DNA from: Fusobacterium varium
GTDB taxonomy: Bacteria > Fusobacteriota > Fusobacteriia > Fusobacteriales > Fusobacteriaceae
Direction of reading: 5' to 3'
Assembly (NCBI GenBank): GCA_002356455.1
Contig: AP017968.1
Coordinates: forward strand, 62,001 to 126,000
DNA: 64,000 nucleotides
Part shown: piece after piece, positions 17,456 to 30,000 of the stretch
Layout: the number at the start of each line of letters is the position of its first letter
Position numbering within the stretch: position 1 is the first letter of the stretch
Position numbers and translations under genes: made by a program
Notes under the pieces: model-generated
Seen by the model: only the letters and a program-made list of their open reading frames with translations
Databases searched by the model: none
What the model was told of the DNA's origin: nothing

Positions 17456-18445
17456 TTATTTTAACTTGTATTTGTATATATTATTATCTTTAAATTTTTC
17501 TATTTTGTTTTCATTAATTAAAAAATCTAAATGGGATAAAGTTTCTCCAACAGCAAACCATTTTTGATTATCTGGAAATTCTGACCATGATTTTCCTCTC
17601 ATATTCCATTTCATTAAACCAGCTATTTCATATGCAGTTAATTCACTAAAATTTCCTTTGATTACTTCAAGTGTATCTAACAGTCTGGATTTATGATGTT
17701 CTATTATTTCATCTATTCTGTTGTAAACATCTTCAGAATGTGCTCTATGTCCTGGAAAAGTTTTCTTTATTTCTAGTTTTTTTATTTTTTCTAAGCTGTT
17801 AATATAGTTTCTCAGAGAATCTTTTACTCTTAACCATGAAGTTATATTTGGAGTTATATCAAAAAGAATGTGATCTCCTGAAAACAGAAGTTTTTCTTTT
17901 TCTAAATACAGACAGGTATGGCCAGGTGTATGTCCTGGAGTAAAAATAACTGTAAATTCTAATTCATTCAAGAAAAATTTATCATTATCTTCAACTAAAA
18001 GTGATTCAAACATTTCATCTGGAGCAAAAATTTTTGCTTGATTTGTATTTTGAAGTCTTTCTATAATTTCATATGGAAATCCTTCTTCAGCAAATCTTTT
18101 TTCTGATTCTTCCCAGTTAAAACCTTCAAGATTTTCAAACATATACTCATAATCTATTTTTCCAATATAAATTCTGCTGTTTTTGTGAGCAATTTTGTTT
18201 ATAAGTCCAGTATGATCAGAGTGCAGATGGGTCAAAAAAATATCTGTTTTTTCCATATCCACATCTAATTTTTTTAAATTTTCAATGAGTGCTTCATAAC
18301 ATTCTGGGCGATTGAAACCAGTGTCAATAAGAAGATTTCTACTGTTTGATTTGATCAAATAGGAGTTTAGAGTTTTTAGAGGATTTTCTGGTAAAGGAAC
18401 AAGAATTCTATATATCTCTGGTTTTTGGTAAAGCAATTCTAGCAT
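17456..18445 (-). CDS. MBL-fold metallo-hydrolase
   Basis: A 329-residue beta-lactamase-fold protein. The zinc motif is THLHSDHTG, with further ligands in FTPGHTPGHTCLYL and SGDHILFD, and the final His in FPGHRAH. The C-terminal helical part (IDEIIEHHKSRLLDTLEVIKG) resembles the LACTB2/glyoxalase-II-like group. The substrate is unknown. SD AAGGAGG is 8 nt before the ATG. It is divergent from the AEC transporter gene, with 216 bp between starts. Confidence 0.88.
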   Translation of the reverse strand: MLELLYQKPEIYRILVPLPENPLKTLNSYLIKSNSRNLLIDTGFNRPECYEALIENLKKLDVDMEKTDIFLTHLHSDHTGLINKIAHKNSRIYIGKIDYEYMFENLEGFNWEESEKRFAEEGFPYEIIERLQNTNQAKIFAPDEMFESLLVEDNDKFFLNELEFTVIFTPGHTPGHTCLYLEKEKLLFSGDHILFDITPNITSWLRVKDSLRNYINSLEKIKKLEIKKTFPGHRAHSEDVYNRIDEIIEHHKSRLLDTLEVIKGNFSELTAYEIAGLMKWNMRGKSWSEFPDNQKWFAVGETLSHLDFLINENKIEKFKDNNIYKYKLK

Positions 18446-18661
18446 AATTTGATCCTCCTTATATAATTTTTTCTATTATACAAAGTATATACTTATTTTA
18501 ATTATTTTACAATTAAAACAATGGTTCATAAAAAAACATAAAGTATTTATTTTATATTACTTTAAAAGCTTTAAAAGTGTTTTTTACATAATTATAGTTA
18601 AATGAAGAAAAAAGGTATATAATATCAAATATTAAAAATCAGGTAACAGGGGGGAAGTCTT

Positions 18662-19582
18662 ATGGAACAGGTTTTGATGAAAGCTTCAGCTTTTGTCTTT
18701 ATCATAATAATGGGATATATATTAAAAAAAAGAAAGTTCTTTGCACCAGATGATTATAGAATAGTGACAAAAATAGTTATCAATATAACGCTTCCAGCAG
18801 CAATAATTAACAGTTTTGGAAGTTTTCAAAAAGATGACTCACTTTTTATACTTGTACTTCTTGGACTTGGATGTAATATGATAATGATATTTCTGGGATA
18901 TATTCTTTCAAAGAGAAAAGGAGATAAAATAAGAGCGTTATATATGCTTAATTTATCAGGATATAATATAGGAGCATTTACTCTGCCATTTGTTCAAAAT
19001 TTTCTAGGAGCATTTGGAGTAGTAGCAGTATGTATGTTTGATATAGGAAATTCTATAAGCTGTACTGGTGGTTCTTATGCAGTGACATCAGCAGTGATAA
19101 GAAGCGGAGAAAAAGCTTCTTTTATACAGTCTGTAAAAAAACTTTTTTCTTCAGTTCCTTTTGTAACATATACAGGTATGCTAGTATTGGCTCTGCTGAA
19201 TATTCATATTCCAAAAGAGGTAATTTCTATAACCTCAGTCATAGGAGCTGCAAATGGATTTGTTTCTATGCTTATGATAGGAATGATGTTTGAGATAAAA
19301 TTCAGATATGATTATCTTTCAAAGGCTGGTTTTATACTGGCAGTAAGGTATATAGCTTCTGGAATAATGGCATTTCTATTTTATAAATTTCTGCCTTTTC
19401 CATTGGAAATACGTCAGGTATTGGTAATAGCAGTATTTGCTCCAGTTTCAGCATTATCAGCAGTATTTACTGAAAGGTGTGATGGTGATGTTGGAATAGC
19501 AGGTTTTACGAGTTCAGCTTCAATAATTATAAGTATAACAATAATAACCTTTCTTCTGGTATCTATGGGAATAGGGATATAA
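18662..19582 (+). CDS. AEC-family transporter (auxin efflux carrier-like)
   Basis: A 306-residue membrane protein with about ten helices in two inverted halves. Typical blocks are IIMGYILKKRKFF at the N-terminus, NITLPAAIINSFGSF and the C-terminal APVSALSAVFTERCDGD. Bacterial members carry organic acids such as malate or malonate, or amino acids. A TATAAT lies at 18618-18623, and a G-rich SD (GGGGGG) is 7 nt before the ATG. It is a single-gene unit ending in a terminator. Confidence 0.85.
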   Translation: MEQVLMKASAFVFIIIMGYILKKRKFFAPDDYRIVTKIVINITLPAAIINSFGSFQKDDSLFILVLLGLGCNMIMIFLGYILSKRKGDKIRALYMLNLSGYNIGAFTLPFVQNFLGAFGVVAVCMFDIGNSISCTGGSYAVTSAVIRSGEKASFIQSVKKLFSSVPFVTYTGMLVLALLNIHIPKEVISITSVIGAANGFVSMLMIGMMFEIKFRYDYLSKAGFILAVRYIASGIMAFLFYKFLPFPLEIRQVLVIAVFAPVSALSAVFTERCDGDVGIAGFTSSASIIISITIITFLLVSMGIGI

Positions 19583-19584
19583 AT

Positions 19585-19616
19585 ATAAAAGGACACTCGT
19601 TAGAGTGTCCTTTTAT
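19585..19616. terminator. Bidirectional terminator
   Basis: ATAAAAGGACACTC and GAGTGTCCTTTTAT form a perfect 14-bp stem with a GTTA loop. It lies between the convergent AEC transporter and cupin genes. Confidence 0.9.
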
Positions 19617-19626
19617 ATTTAATTAA

Positions 19627-19971
19627 TTATTTTTGTGGAAAAACAACTGTAAGAAGCATTTTAAAGGCTTCCTTAGCAAAAACTGAATGAGGTTTTTCTG
19701 CAGGCATTACAAGAGTTTCTCCCTGATTTAAAATATATTCTTTTCCATCTACTGTAAAAGCTCCTGTTCCTTCTAAAACAGTAACCATAGCATCTCCAGA
19801 AGAATCATGTGTACTTATTTCTTCATCTTTATCAAAAGCAAATACGGTTAAACTCACTGCATTATTTTGAGCAAGAGTTTTGCTTACTATCTGTCCTGCC
19901 TGTATTGTTACTAAATCTTTTAAAGCAGTTATTTCTTCATGAGGAATGTTCTTTAAGATATTTTTTTCCAT
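19627..19971 (-). CDS. Small cupin-domain protein
   Basis: A 114-residue single-domain cupin. Motif 1 is changed: it reads EEISTHDSSGDAMVTVLEG. Motif 2 is LVMPAEKPHSVFA. The metal ligands are therefore partly replaced (Asp for a His). Related small cupins in anaerobes are of unknown role, some binding small molecules. SD AGGAGGG lies 7 nt before the ATG. A palindrome at 20055-20068 is placed where a Crp/Fnr activator would sit. Confidence 0.85.
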   Translation of the reverse strand: MEKNILKNIPHEEITALKDLVTIQAGQIVSKTLAQNNAVSLTVFAFDKDEEISTHDSSGDAMVTVLEGTGAFTVDGKEYILNQGETLVMPAEKPHSVFAKEAFKMLLTVVFPQK

Positions 19972-20026
19972 ATTTTTCCCTCCTAATTTTATACTATTAT
20001 CTTCATAATATTATTTCTATATAAAT

Positions 20027-20068
20027 ACTATAACAGAGACTTTCTAAGAAAACAGTAACATATGTTAC
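20027..20068 (-). promoter_or_regulatory. Promoter with Crp/Fnr-type palindrome for the cupin gene
   Basis: On the minus strand a -10-like TATAGT occupies 20032-20027. GTAACATATGTTAC, a perfect 14-nt palindrome containing TAACA-N2-TGTTA, lies at 20055-20068. If transcription starts 7 nt after the -10 (20020), the palindrome centre is at -41.5, the class II activator position of Crp/Fnr proteins. The motif resembles PrfA/HcpR-type boxes. Confidence 0.5.
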
Positions 20069-20246
20069 CTTTTGCTTAAAGTAAATAGCAATTAATAACA
20101 CATAAGTTATTAATAATCTTTATAATGAAAAGTTAAACAAAAAATTACATATGTAGTTTTTAAAAAAATATACAAACCATTCTACAGTATAAATCTAAAT
20201 AAAAAAATATTGTTTAAAAATTACATAAGATATATATTCTTTTTAT

Positions 20247-20275
20247 TTGTATGTGATTTTTTTCTGTGTTACAAT
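20247..20275 (+). promoter_or_regulatory. Promoter of the FadA-like/autotransporter operon
   Basis: TTGTAT (20247-20252) and TACAAT (20270-20275) are separated by exactly 17 bp. The predicted start is near 20282, giving a ~128-nt leader to the ATG at 20410. The 20041-20240 stretch upstream is AT-rich and otherwise featureless. Confidence 0.5.
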
Positions 20276-20409
20276 AGATATATGAAAACAAAATAAGTAT
20301 GTATTTCATTGAAGAAGAATATATACTATATTTATCTAAAAACTTAGTTTTTAGTATTTTTGTTTGTCAAATATGTGGAAAGAGTTTGAACATAATTAAG
20401 GAGGGAAAG

Positions 20410-20991
20410 ATGAGAAAAATAGTGATGTTGTCTCTTTTTTTATCTTGTCTGGTTACAGCAGTTTATTCACAGGAAGTAAGTGAAAAAGAAGGAAGAAAAG
20501 TCCTTGAACAGATAAGAAGAGAAATAGAGGCTGAAGAAAAAGCTAAGCAGAAAGCTAGCAAAGATGCTGAAAAAGCTAAAGAAGTTGAAGAAAAAGCCAG
20601 AATTGCAGCTGAAAAGGCAGAGGAGAAAAAAGGAAAGAAAATAATTGAAGACATCAGAAGGGATATGAATGAATCTCTTGAGGAAAAAGTATTCAGAAGT
20701 GAAAATACTCCTGAAGGAAGAATTGCAGCAGCAGGAGCAGCTTTTGAAATAGGAAGGGAAAGAATGGCTTTCCTGAAAATGGAAGAAGAAGAAATTATGA
20801 AGCTTGAAGAAGTTTTGGGAATGGAAACAGATGAAAACAGAGTATTTTTAAGCCAGAAATTTGATGAAGTATATGATAAGTTCAAAACCAATAATAATGA
20901 AATTGAACTTTTATTACTTGAAAATGAGAAACTTAATGAATACTTGAGTAGATTAGATAGGATGGAACAGAAAGTAAAAGCAGGAAATTAA
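20410..20991 (+). CDS. FadA-like small exported coiled-coil protein
   Basis: A 193-residue protein with a signal peptide (KIVMLSLFLSCLVTAVYS, then QEVSEK). The mature part is almost all charged helix, including an Ala/Lys/Glu-rich heptad region (residues ~25-75) and a C-terminal coiled coil ending KVKAGN, like the RAGN end of FadA adhesin. In fusobacteria FadA-family genes lie just before large autotransporters, as here (16 bp gap). An in-frame ATG at 20299 is rejected: AAGGAGGG sits 4 nt before the ATG at 20410 and only that start gives a signal peptide. It may assist folding, display or adhesion of the autotransporter. It is longer than FadA (~130 residues), so homology needs checking. Confidence 0.65.
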   Translation: MRKIVMLSLFLSCLVTAVYSQEVSEKEGRKVLEQIRREIEAEEKAKQKASKDAEKAKEVEEKARIAAEKAEEKKGKKIIEDIRRDMNESLEEKVFRSENTPEGRIAAAGAAFEIGRERMAFLKMEEEEIMKLEEVLGMETDENRVFLSQKFDEVYDKFKTNNNEIELLLLENEKLNEYLSRLDRMEQKVKAGN

Positions 20992-21007
20992 TAAGGGGGA
21001 AGATTTT

Positions 21008-24000
21008 ATGAAAAGGGGAGAGATTGAAAAATCTTTGAAAAGATTTTTAAAAAGAAGAGTCAGTTATTCGTTTTCGTTATTGATAGCTTTTATGATAACT
21101 GGAGGAATATCTTTTGGAGCAGGAATAACAGCAGAGGATATTCAGGAAACTAAAAGTGATCTTTTAACTAGAATACAGCTGGAAAAAGAGGAAATTCAGC
21201 GAAAACTATTAGAAAATCAGGGAAGATTGAAGGCATTGAATTTGGACTCAAGAGTTCTATTGAAAGAGGCAGATTTTTATTCCAAACCAACGGAGCCGGC
21301 ATATGGTTTTACAATGATAGGAGGATATAAGAAAGCAGACAGTGTAGATAAGGACTGGAAAGGAAGTGTAAGAAATGATACTCCAATGGATAAGATGAGA
21401 AAGAGATTTAATGAAGTACATGGAAATTCATCAGAAGCAGGGGAAAAGGGAACACTTCTTGGGGCAGCACAATATACACATAATAGTAAAACTGGTGGAT
21501 ATATGTCAAGTGGCTGGGTAAATATGAACAGCAGCTATCATCTAAATACTAATGTATATGATGCAGAGGCTAAATTATTTATACTTCCAGTGGTAAAAGC
21601 ACCAGTAGTAATAGAGCCGACAGTGCCGAATGTAACATTTACAGTTCCAGCAGCACCAACAGTGATACCAGTGACATCTCCAGCAATAGCTTCAATAAAT
21701 GTAGGAGCAGTAAATGTAACAGCGCCAACAGTAGTGACGCCGACAGTTACACTTCCGACAGCACCAACAGCACCAGGAGATATAACAGTAACAGTAAATG
21801 AACCAAATATAAATGTAAGTATAGGGGCAATAAATGTGGCTGGACCAGGAGCGTTGAATATCCCTAATTTAGTTACGCCTAATATAGTAATATCTCTAAA
21901 TCCAGTAGCACCACCTTCAATTATACCCCCATCACCAAGTGTATCTACACCAATAGCACCTTCAGCTCCAACTTTTACTTCATATGTGGCTCCAGGTGGA
22001 ACTTGGCTGAATATGAGCGGAGAAGGAGGTCCAGTAGGACATGGATTGAGGGGATATAATAATTTTAATTCAAATGTCTTGGCAGCTTCAACTACAGCTT
22101 TACAATCAAATGGAACAGCAGGAAATCTTGCAATAGGACAAGTTAGAAGATTAACAGATACAGCTATGCCACTTTTTGGTGGAATGAACTTAAGTGGTAA
22201 TGGAGCAGTAAGGGGAGAAATATATGCCTATAGAGATGCAAGTGGTGCAAAAACTGGTTATAAAAATATAACAAGTACAACATCTGTAGCTGCATATACT
22301 CCATATTATTATAGTACAACACATGGAGGATCATTTTTAGCAATAACTGGAAGTGCTCAAAGACCTGGATATACACCTGGAACAGTATTGAGTGCAGAAA
22401 TAATAGGGCAGAAAAATAGATGGATAATGCACAATCATTGGGCAGGAACATTGGTACAAAATATAGATTTTAAAATAGGAGGAATAGATGGAGCACCTGG
22501 AGCTGTAGGAATGCAGCCAGGAGATGCAGCAAAGTATGGAGAAGCTGGAGTTCTGCTGATAAGAAATGACAGCAGTATGAAAATAAAAGATTCAACAATA
22601 GAACTTATGGGAAAAGCTACAATAAGTACAGATATTCTCCATTGGGGAGCAAATTATCTGACATCTTTAGAGTTAGAAAATGTTACTATAAAGATAACTG
22701 GAAATCAAAATACTCTTTTTAATAATGTACCTTATTCAGATCAAGGGACATGGTCTACTGTTGATATAAATTCTAAATTTGTAGATTGGGGAAGACCTAG
22801 ACAAGATAATGGGATAGGAAAATTGGGAGTATTTGGAAAAACTACAATGGGAATAGATACAAGTACTAATACTATTTATTATATTTCAGCCAGCAGTTCA
22901 TACAGATGGAACGGATATAATGGAGCTAATACTACTTTATCAGATGGAACTACAGCAAAGCATAGTCATATAGCTAATCCAGAGGCTTTGTTGGTATATA
23001 CTCCACTTATGGGAAGAGTAAGATATGAAAATAAAGATTCTGGTGGAAATAAAGGAACTTTCTATTTTAATGGTTCTGGAAATGTAGGAACATGGGTACA
23101 GAAATATGTTCCAGACAGAACTAAATATACATATGGATTACCAGCAACTGAAGCTCCTATTATAGATTTAGGTGAAGTATATATGACAGGAGATGGAAAT
23201 GTTGGAATTTATTTGGCAGAACATCAAGGCAGAACTAGACCTGATTATTATGGAATATTCCAAGGAACATTACCTATAGATTTTAAAATAGGAACTTCAT
23301 TAAATGGAGCTAGTGGAACTTCTCAGATAACTGCTGGAAATAAAGATGGAGATGCAACAAAATCAAGTGGAAATGTGGCTCTTTATGTTGCCTCAGGTCA
23401 GAGAAAAGAATTAACAGTAGCTAATGGATATTTTCCAGCAACAACTAATTTAAAAGCCCATTCAAGCACAAATATATATGGAACAGGAATTGGAACTCCA
23501 GCAGGGACAGAAGTAGGGTATCCAGAGTTAAAAGACCCAGCTCATGCTATACAAAACCTTAAAATAGATAAATATAGTGCAGTATTTGGCCAATATTCTA
23601 AAAATAATATAGCAATTGTGGCAAGAAATGGAAGTGTTGTTGAATTATCTACAGCTTCAGTAATAACAGATGGACAGAATGGATCTACACCAGAGGCTCA
23701 AAGGGCAGAGGGAACAATAATAGCTTTTGCAGAAGGAGTATGGTTCAATCCAAGACCAGCAGTAATTGGTGCTAATAATGGGGCAATAATAACAAGTTCT
23801 GGACAGCCAGTAGTAACAGATGGAAGAGCTGGACAGAAATATGTACCACAATATGGTTCTTCAGTATTAATATCACAAAATATGGCTTTAGGAAGTAAAA
23901 AAGCTGTGGCAGTATTTGCTAAAGATGGAGCAAAAATAGAAACAAAAAGTATAACTATTTATGGAGCTGAATCTACAGGAGCTTTTGCTTCTGGACATAA

Positions 24001-27000
24001 AAGATGGGCTACAGAAAACTTAGAGAGTTCTATAGCTTATGGTGGAGGGACAGCAGCTCCTTCAGTTATAAATATAGCTGGAGATATAGTTCTTACAAAT
24101 GGTGATAAAAATAAAGGTGTTGTTGCTATGAGTGGAACGACAGGAGATGGTGCTCAAATAACTGTAACAGGAAAGCTAAATGTAACAGGACTTGGGGCTT
24201 ATGTAGATGGAGCAAAATCAAAAATAGTAATAAATGGACCAGGAAGTACTCTTACATCAGGAGCAGATGGAGCTTTAGTAGCTTTAAATGGAGGGCAGCT
24301 TGAATTCAAAGGTGGAAGTATAGCTCATGGTGTAGATAACCAGCTGGCATTTTACTCTTCATCAACAGGTGCTTCAAGAATTACTTTTACAGGTGCAACA
24401 ACTTTAAATATAAGCAAAGGGGTAGTTTTCTATGGAGAAGCATCTGATTTTACTTCTGGAGCAGGAACTTCGTTATATAATGGAATGGGAAATCTGACAG
24501 TAAACTTAACAGGAAATGGAGTAAATCTAGGAGTATTTAAAAATGTAAATGCTATATGGGATGGAACAGCAAATTATTTAAACAATCCAACAAATGGACT
24601 GGTAAATATACCTAAAGTAGCAGCTATCAATCCTAACAGTTATTGGTATAAGAGCAGCCTGGATGGGGGAACACTTCTTGTAAGTACAAATGTTAACAGA
24701 GATAATATATCATCTGGTGGAACAGTTGGAGATGGATTCAATGACATAGTAATGGAAAGAAAAGCTGTTACTTTAGATACAGGAAATACTGTAAGTTCTG
24801 CTGGAGGAAGAGGATTGTATCTTGGTTCAAACACTACAGCAGCAGCTAATACTGAATCTGGTTACACTATCAAAGGAACAGTGGATATAGCAGATGGAAC
24901 AAATGAAGCAGTGGGAATATATACAAGCTATGGACATATAAATGTAGAAAATAATGGAGTTGTAAAAGTATCAAAGGGAGTAGGAGTATATGGAATCAAT
25001 GGAAGTAAGGTAGAAAATAAAGCTGGTGGGAAAATAGAGCTTGCAAGCTCAGATTCTACAAATCAATCTATTGGTATTTTGGCTCTGGCTACTAATAAAT
25101 CTGGAACACCAGATGCCTATGGAAAGAATGCAGGGAAAGCTGGACTATGGGGAGAAGTTGTCAATAAAGGAACTATTGATATAACTGGTACTCATGGAAT
25201 AGGTATCTATATGGAAAATAATCACAACAGTGCAGCTAAGGCTCAAATGACTGTACATAATGAAGCTCCTATTACATTGGGAGATAATGGAAAAGGTATA
25301 GTAATAAGAAGTACTAATACAACTGGGGCTGGAGGAACTCTTACTCTAAAGGATTCTGGAAGTGGAAGAGATATCAAAGTAGGTAAAAGCGGTATAGGAA
25401 TATATGCTCAAGGTTCTGATGTAAAAATGGATGGAGATTATGGAATAGAAATCCAAGAGGGAGGAGTAGCGCTTCAATCAGAAGGAAATAGTATAATATC
25501 TCGTACTAATGCAGCAGATAAACTTACAGTGGACTATACAGGAGCTTCAGGAACAGGAAAAACAGCTATAGGAATAGCTTTTAAAGGAGCAGCAGGAAAT
25601 ACTTTTAATAACAATATGAATATGGATGTATTGAATACTGGAGGAGCAGAAACTATAGTAGGTATTTATGGATCAGGAGCAGGAACCCTTACTAACAGTG
25701 GAAATATAACAGCAGAATCTACAGGTTCTTATGGAATAATTTCAGAGGGAGTAAATGTAGTAAATACAGGGCTTGTAACAGTTGGAGACAGTGTACTGCC
25801 AGTAAGCGGAGCAATAGGAATTTATGTGAAGGATGCCTCTGTTGAAACAGTAGGGAAAGATATAGTTATTCAGGGAAATGGAGACAGTTCAACAAGTACT
25901 CATCCTATTGGAATCTATGCAAAGAGCACAGCAGCAGGAAACAGAGATATAAAGGTTACTAATGGAGTATCACCAATGAGTGTTGCAGGAAAAGCAGGAA
26001 TAGGAATATATTTGGAGGATACAGTTGGAACAGCCTTAAAACTGAACAGCTCATCAGATATTTTTTTAGGAGATTCTTCAACAGCAGCAGACAGAAGATT
26101 TGGAATATTTATGACTAATGCTAAGAACACAGGAAATGAAACAAGTGGAGTAATAACTGTGGGAGAAAATAATATAGGAATCTATAGTAAGGATTCTGTA
26201 CTTAAAAACAGCGGAACTATAAATGTAACACATAATGCTTCTGGAACAGAGAATATAGGAGTACATAATGTAACAGACAATGGAAACTTTACATTCAGCA
26301 ACTCTGGAACTGTCACTGTAAATGGAGTATCAAATATAGGAATTTCTGCTAAAACAACAGGAAGTTATTCAGGAATGATTGAATTAAGTGGTGGAAGTAT
26401 AGCTGTAACAGCCTCAAGTCTTGCCAATGGAGATATACCATTGGGAATCTATGCATCTGGAAATAATATTACAGTATCTTCAATAACAGCAAGTACTATA
26501 ACAGCATCGCCTAATGCAGTTGGAGTATACTTGGATGGAGATAATACTTCAACAACAAGCGGACTTATGAATATTTCTCTTTCATCTGATACAGGTGGCA
26601 AGATGGGAATAGGAGCTTACTATAAAGGAGGCGCTTTTGCAGACAGTGGAACAATGAGTTTGACTAGTACAGCTACAGCGCTGAGTGGAGCAGATCCAGT
26701 AAGACCGATTGGAATATATTATGGAACAGGTTCTGTACAAAATAAAACTCATATAGAAATCACAGGGGTAAGTGATGAGATTATAGGAATGTATGGTTCA
26801 ACTCTGGCTCCATTTGCTAACAGTGGAAATATAACTTTAAATGCAAAGGGAATAGGGGCATACTTCATAGATACAGATGTAGCAAACAGCGGAAATGTAA
26901 CAGTAAACGCTGCTGATGGATATGGAATGTACTTTAAAGGAGGAGATTCTGCATCAACAGGAACTGTAACAGCAACAGGAAGTAACTCTGTAGGAGTTAT

Positions 27001-30000
27001 TGTAACTAAGGCAGGTTCTTCATTTACAAACAATGCAGGAGGAATAATAAATTCTGGTGGAACATCATCAATTGGAGTATATGCAGAAAATGGAGCAACA
27101 TTTACAAATGCAGGAACTCTTAATTCTACTCTTTCAGGAGGAAGTATAGGAGCATTTGCTAAAGGTTCTGTAATAGAAAACACAGGAACTATAAGTTCTC
27201 ATTATCTTGGACTGTATGGTAAGGATGCTTCAACTATAAACTATACATCTGGAATAATGACTATTAATAGTGGTGTAGGAATACTTGCTGATGGAGGAAC
27301 TTCAACAGTAAATCTTAATGGTGGAAGCATAACAGGAACTGCAGCAGGGACTACTTCAGTAGTTGGAAAAAATACAGGAATAATTAATCTTAATGGAACA
27401 AATATATCTCAAACTGGTGCAGGAACAATAGGAATAGTACTTGATAATGGAAGTTCTGTACTGACAGGCGGAAATATTTCTGTTGGTGCAGGAGGAACAG
27501 GACTGTATGCAGAAAACAGTACAGTAACTTTATCAGGATATGGTGGAAGCATTACTATGGGAAATCAGGGAATAGCTCTGTATTCTAAGGATTCAACGCT
27601 GTCTTCAGGAACATTGAATGTAAATTATACTAATACTGCTAAAGGAGTAGGTATATATTATGAAGGAACAAATTCAGTAATGAATAATATAACAGTAAAT
27701 CATACAGGAGATAATCTTGTAAGCATATTTGCTGATGGAATTTCTCTTACAAATACAGCAGCTCAAACCATTAATGATGATGGAATAGGAGTTTATGGAG
27801 ATAATGGAGCAGTAGTTTCTAATCAGGGAACACTTACTTTAAATGGAGATGATACTATAGGTATCTATCTAGATGGAGCAGCTTCACAAATAACAAATAT
27901 AGGAACTATAGCAGGAACTCTGTCAACTGTTGGAAATAAGATAGGAGTTTATGTAAACAGTGGAGATATAACAGGAAATACAGCATATAACTTTGATATT
28001 GATGGAGGAATAGGAATTTATCTGAAAAACAATGACATAAGTTATACAGGAACTATGACTGTAGCAGGAGATTCAAATTCAGTAAACAGAACAATAGGAA
28101 TATATGTAGATCCTTCTATTACAGGAACTCTTGGAACAAATATAAATATAACTGGAGAAAATGCAATAGGAATATATCTTGCTGAAAACTCAGGAGTGGC
28201 AGCAAATATAACATATAATGGAGAACTTAACATCACATCTGCAAGTACAGCAGACAGAGGAATAGGAGCTTTACTGGAACAGGGAAGTACATTCACTTTA
28301 GGTGCTGGAGGAAAAGTAGATATAGGAGGAACAAATAACATAGGATTTTATGTAAAAAGCGGAGCTAATCTTAATGTAACAGGAGGAACAGTAACAAATA
28401 CAGCATCTGGTGTATTTGCTTATCTGGATAATGGAAATCTTCACTTTACATCAGGTTCTCCTCTTAATATAAACTTTGCCAATGTAATTGTATCAGGTGC
28501 AGCAGGAAATCTGCTGAATGACACAGCAATAACTGTTGGAACAAGCGGACTGCAGGGAGATAGCGGAGCAACAATAGTTAACTCTAACCTTGGAACTATC
28601 AATGGAAATGTAGTAAATGCAAAAGCTATGGTAGGAACAGGAGCAGGAACTACTCTTACAAATGCAGGAACAATAAATCTGACAGGAGATACATCAATAG
28701 GAATGTATACTGAAGATTTTGCAATTGGAACATCAACAGGACATGTATCAGTAGGAGATAAATCAGCAGCATATTATGTTGGAACTGATGGAGTTATGAA
28801 TATAAGTGGAACAGCTTCAGTAGGGGAAGACTCAACTTTACTGTTTGGCGCAGGAGGATCAATCAACTATACAGGAGCAGATATAGTTATGAGCAATAAA
28901 AGTATAGCTCTTACACTTTCTGATACAGCCTCTACAGTAGACTTCAATAACAGAGAAGTTACAACAGGAACAGAGGGAACAGGAATATTCCTTACAGGAA
29001 CAGGAGATATCGCTAATGTAACAAATCTTGCTAAACTGAAAGTACAGAATAAGTCAACAGGAATATATATGGATAATAATACAGCAATGAATACAGGAAT
29101 AAACGTAGATTTAACAGGAACAGAAGCAATAGGAGTGTTCACTACAAATAATGGAAATATAAATTATTCAGGAAGTATGCTGTCAACAACTATAAAGAAC
29201 AAAGGAATAATCAATACAGGAACAGGAACTACTTTAAATAGCGGAAATATTCAGCTTACAGGAGATTCCAGCATAGGGATGTATGGTGAGAATGGAACAA
29301 TGATAAATAACTCATCAGTAGAAGTAGGAAATGGAGCATATACAGGATTGGTACTTAATTCAGCAGTAGCTATGTATGGTAAAAATGTAACTTCTGTATC
29401 AAACAATGGAAATATAAAAATAGGAACAGATGCAGTAGGAATATTTGGAGAAAATACTGTTGTAACAAATAGTAGCTCTATTCAAAGTACAGGAGCAAAA
29501 AGTACAGGAATATATGGACTTCAGGGAAGTGCATCAAATGCTGGAAATATAGTATTAGGAGATAGTTCCAATGGTATATTTGTAAAGAATGGAACTATGA
29601 TAATAAATACAGGAAATATAACAGTGGGAGATAATAATTCAGCTGGAATTTATGGAGCGGGAACTACTTCTGTACAGCATAACAGTGGAGTAATAACAGC
29701 TGGAAAAGAATCTGTTGGAATAGCTACAGAAACTGGAAATATATTAGTGGGAGCTGGAGCTGTTATCAATGCAGGAACAGATTCATCATATATATATTCT
29801 GCTTCAGGAACAGGAATAAATAATGCTAATTTATCATTAAGCGATCATAGTATAGGATTATATACAAAATCAGGAACTATGATAAATAATGCAAGTATAA
29901 CAGCAGGAAAATCAACTGTAATCTCAGGACTGCCACCAAAAATTTCAGTAGGAATGGCAGCAGAATCAGGAACTGTAGAAAACTCTGCCTCTGGATATAT

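Noticed and set aside
20463-20891. Minus-strand frame of 142 codons across the FadA-like gene
   Set aside because: Serine-rich shadow of a Glu/Lys-rich coiled coil; no SD or domain.
26749-27183. Long minus-strand open frames inside the autotransporter gene
   Set aside because: They mirror the low-complexity codon pattern of the repeats, have no SD or recognisable domain, and compete with a 10.9-kb gene with clear domains.
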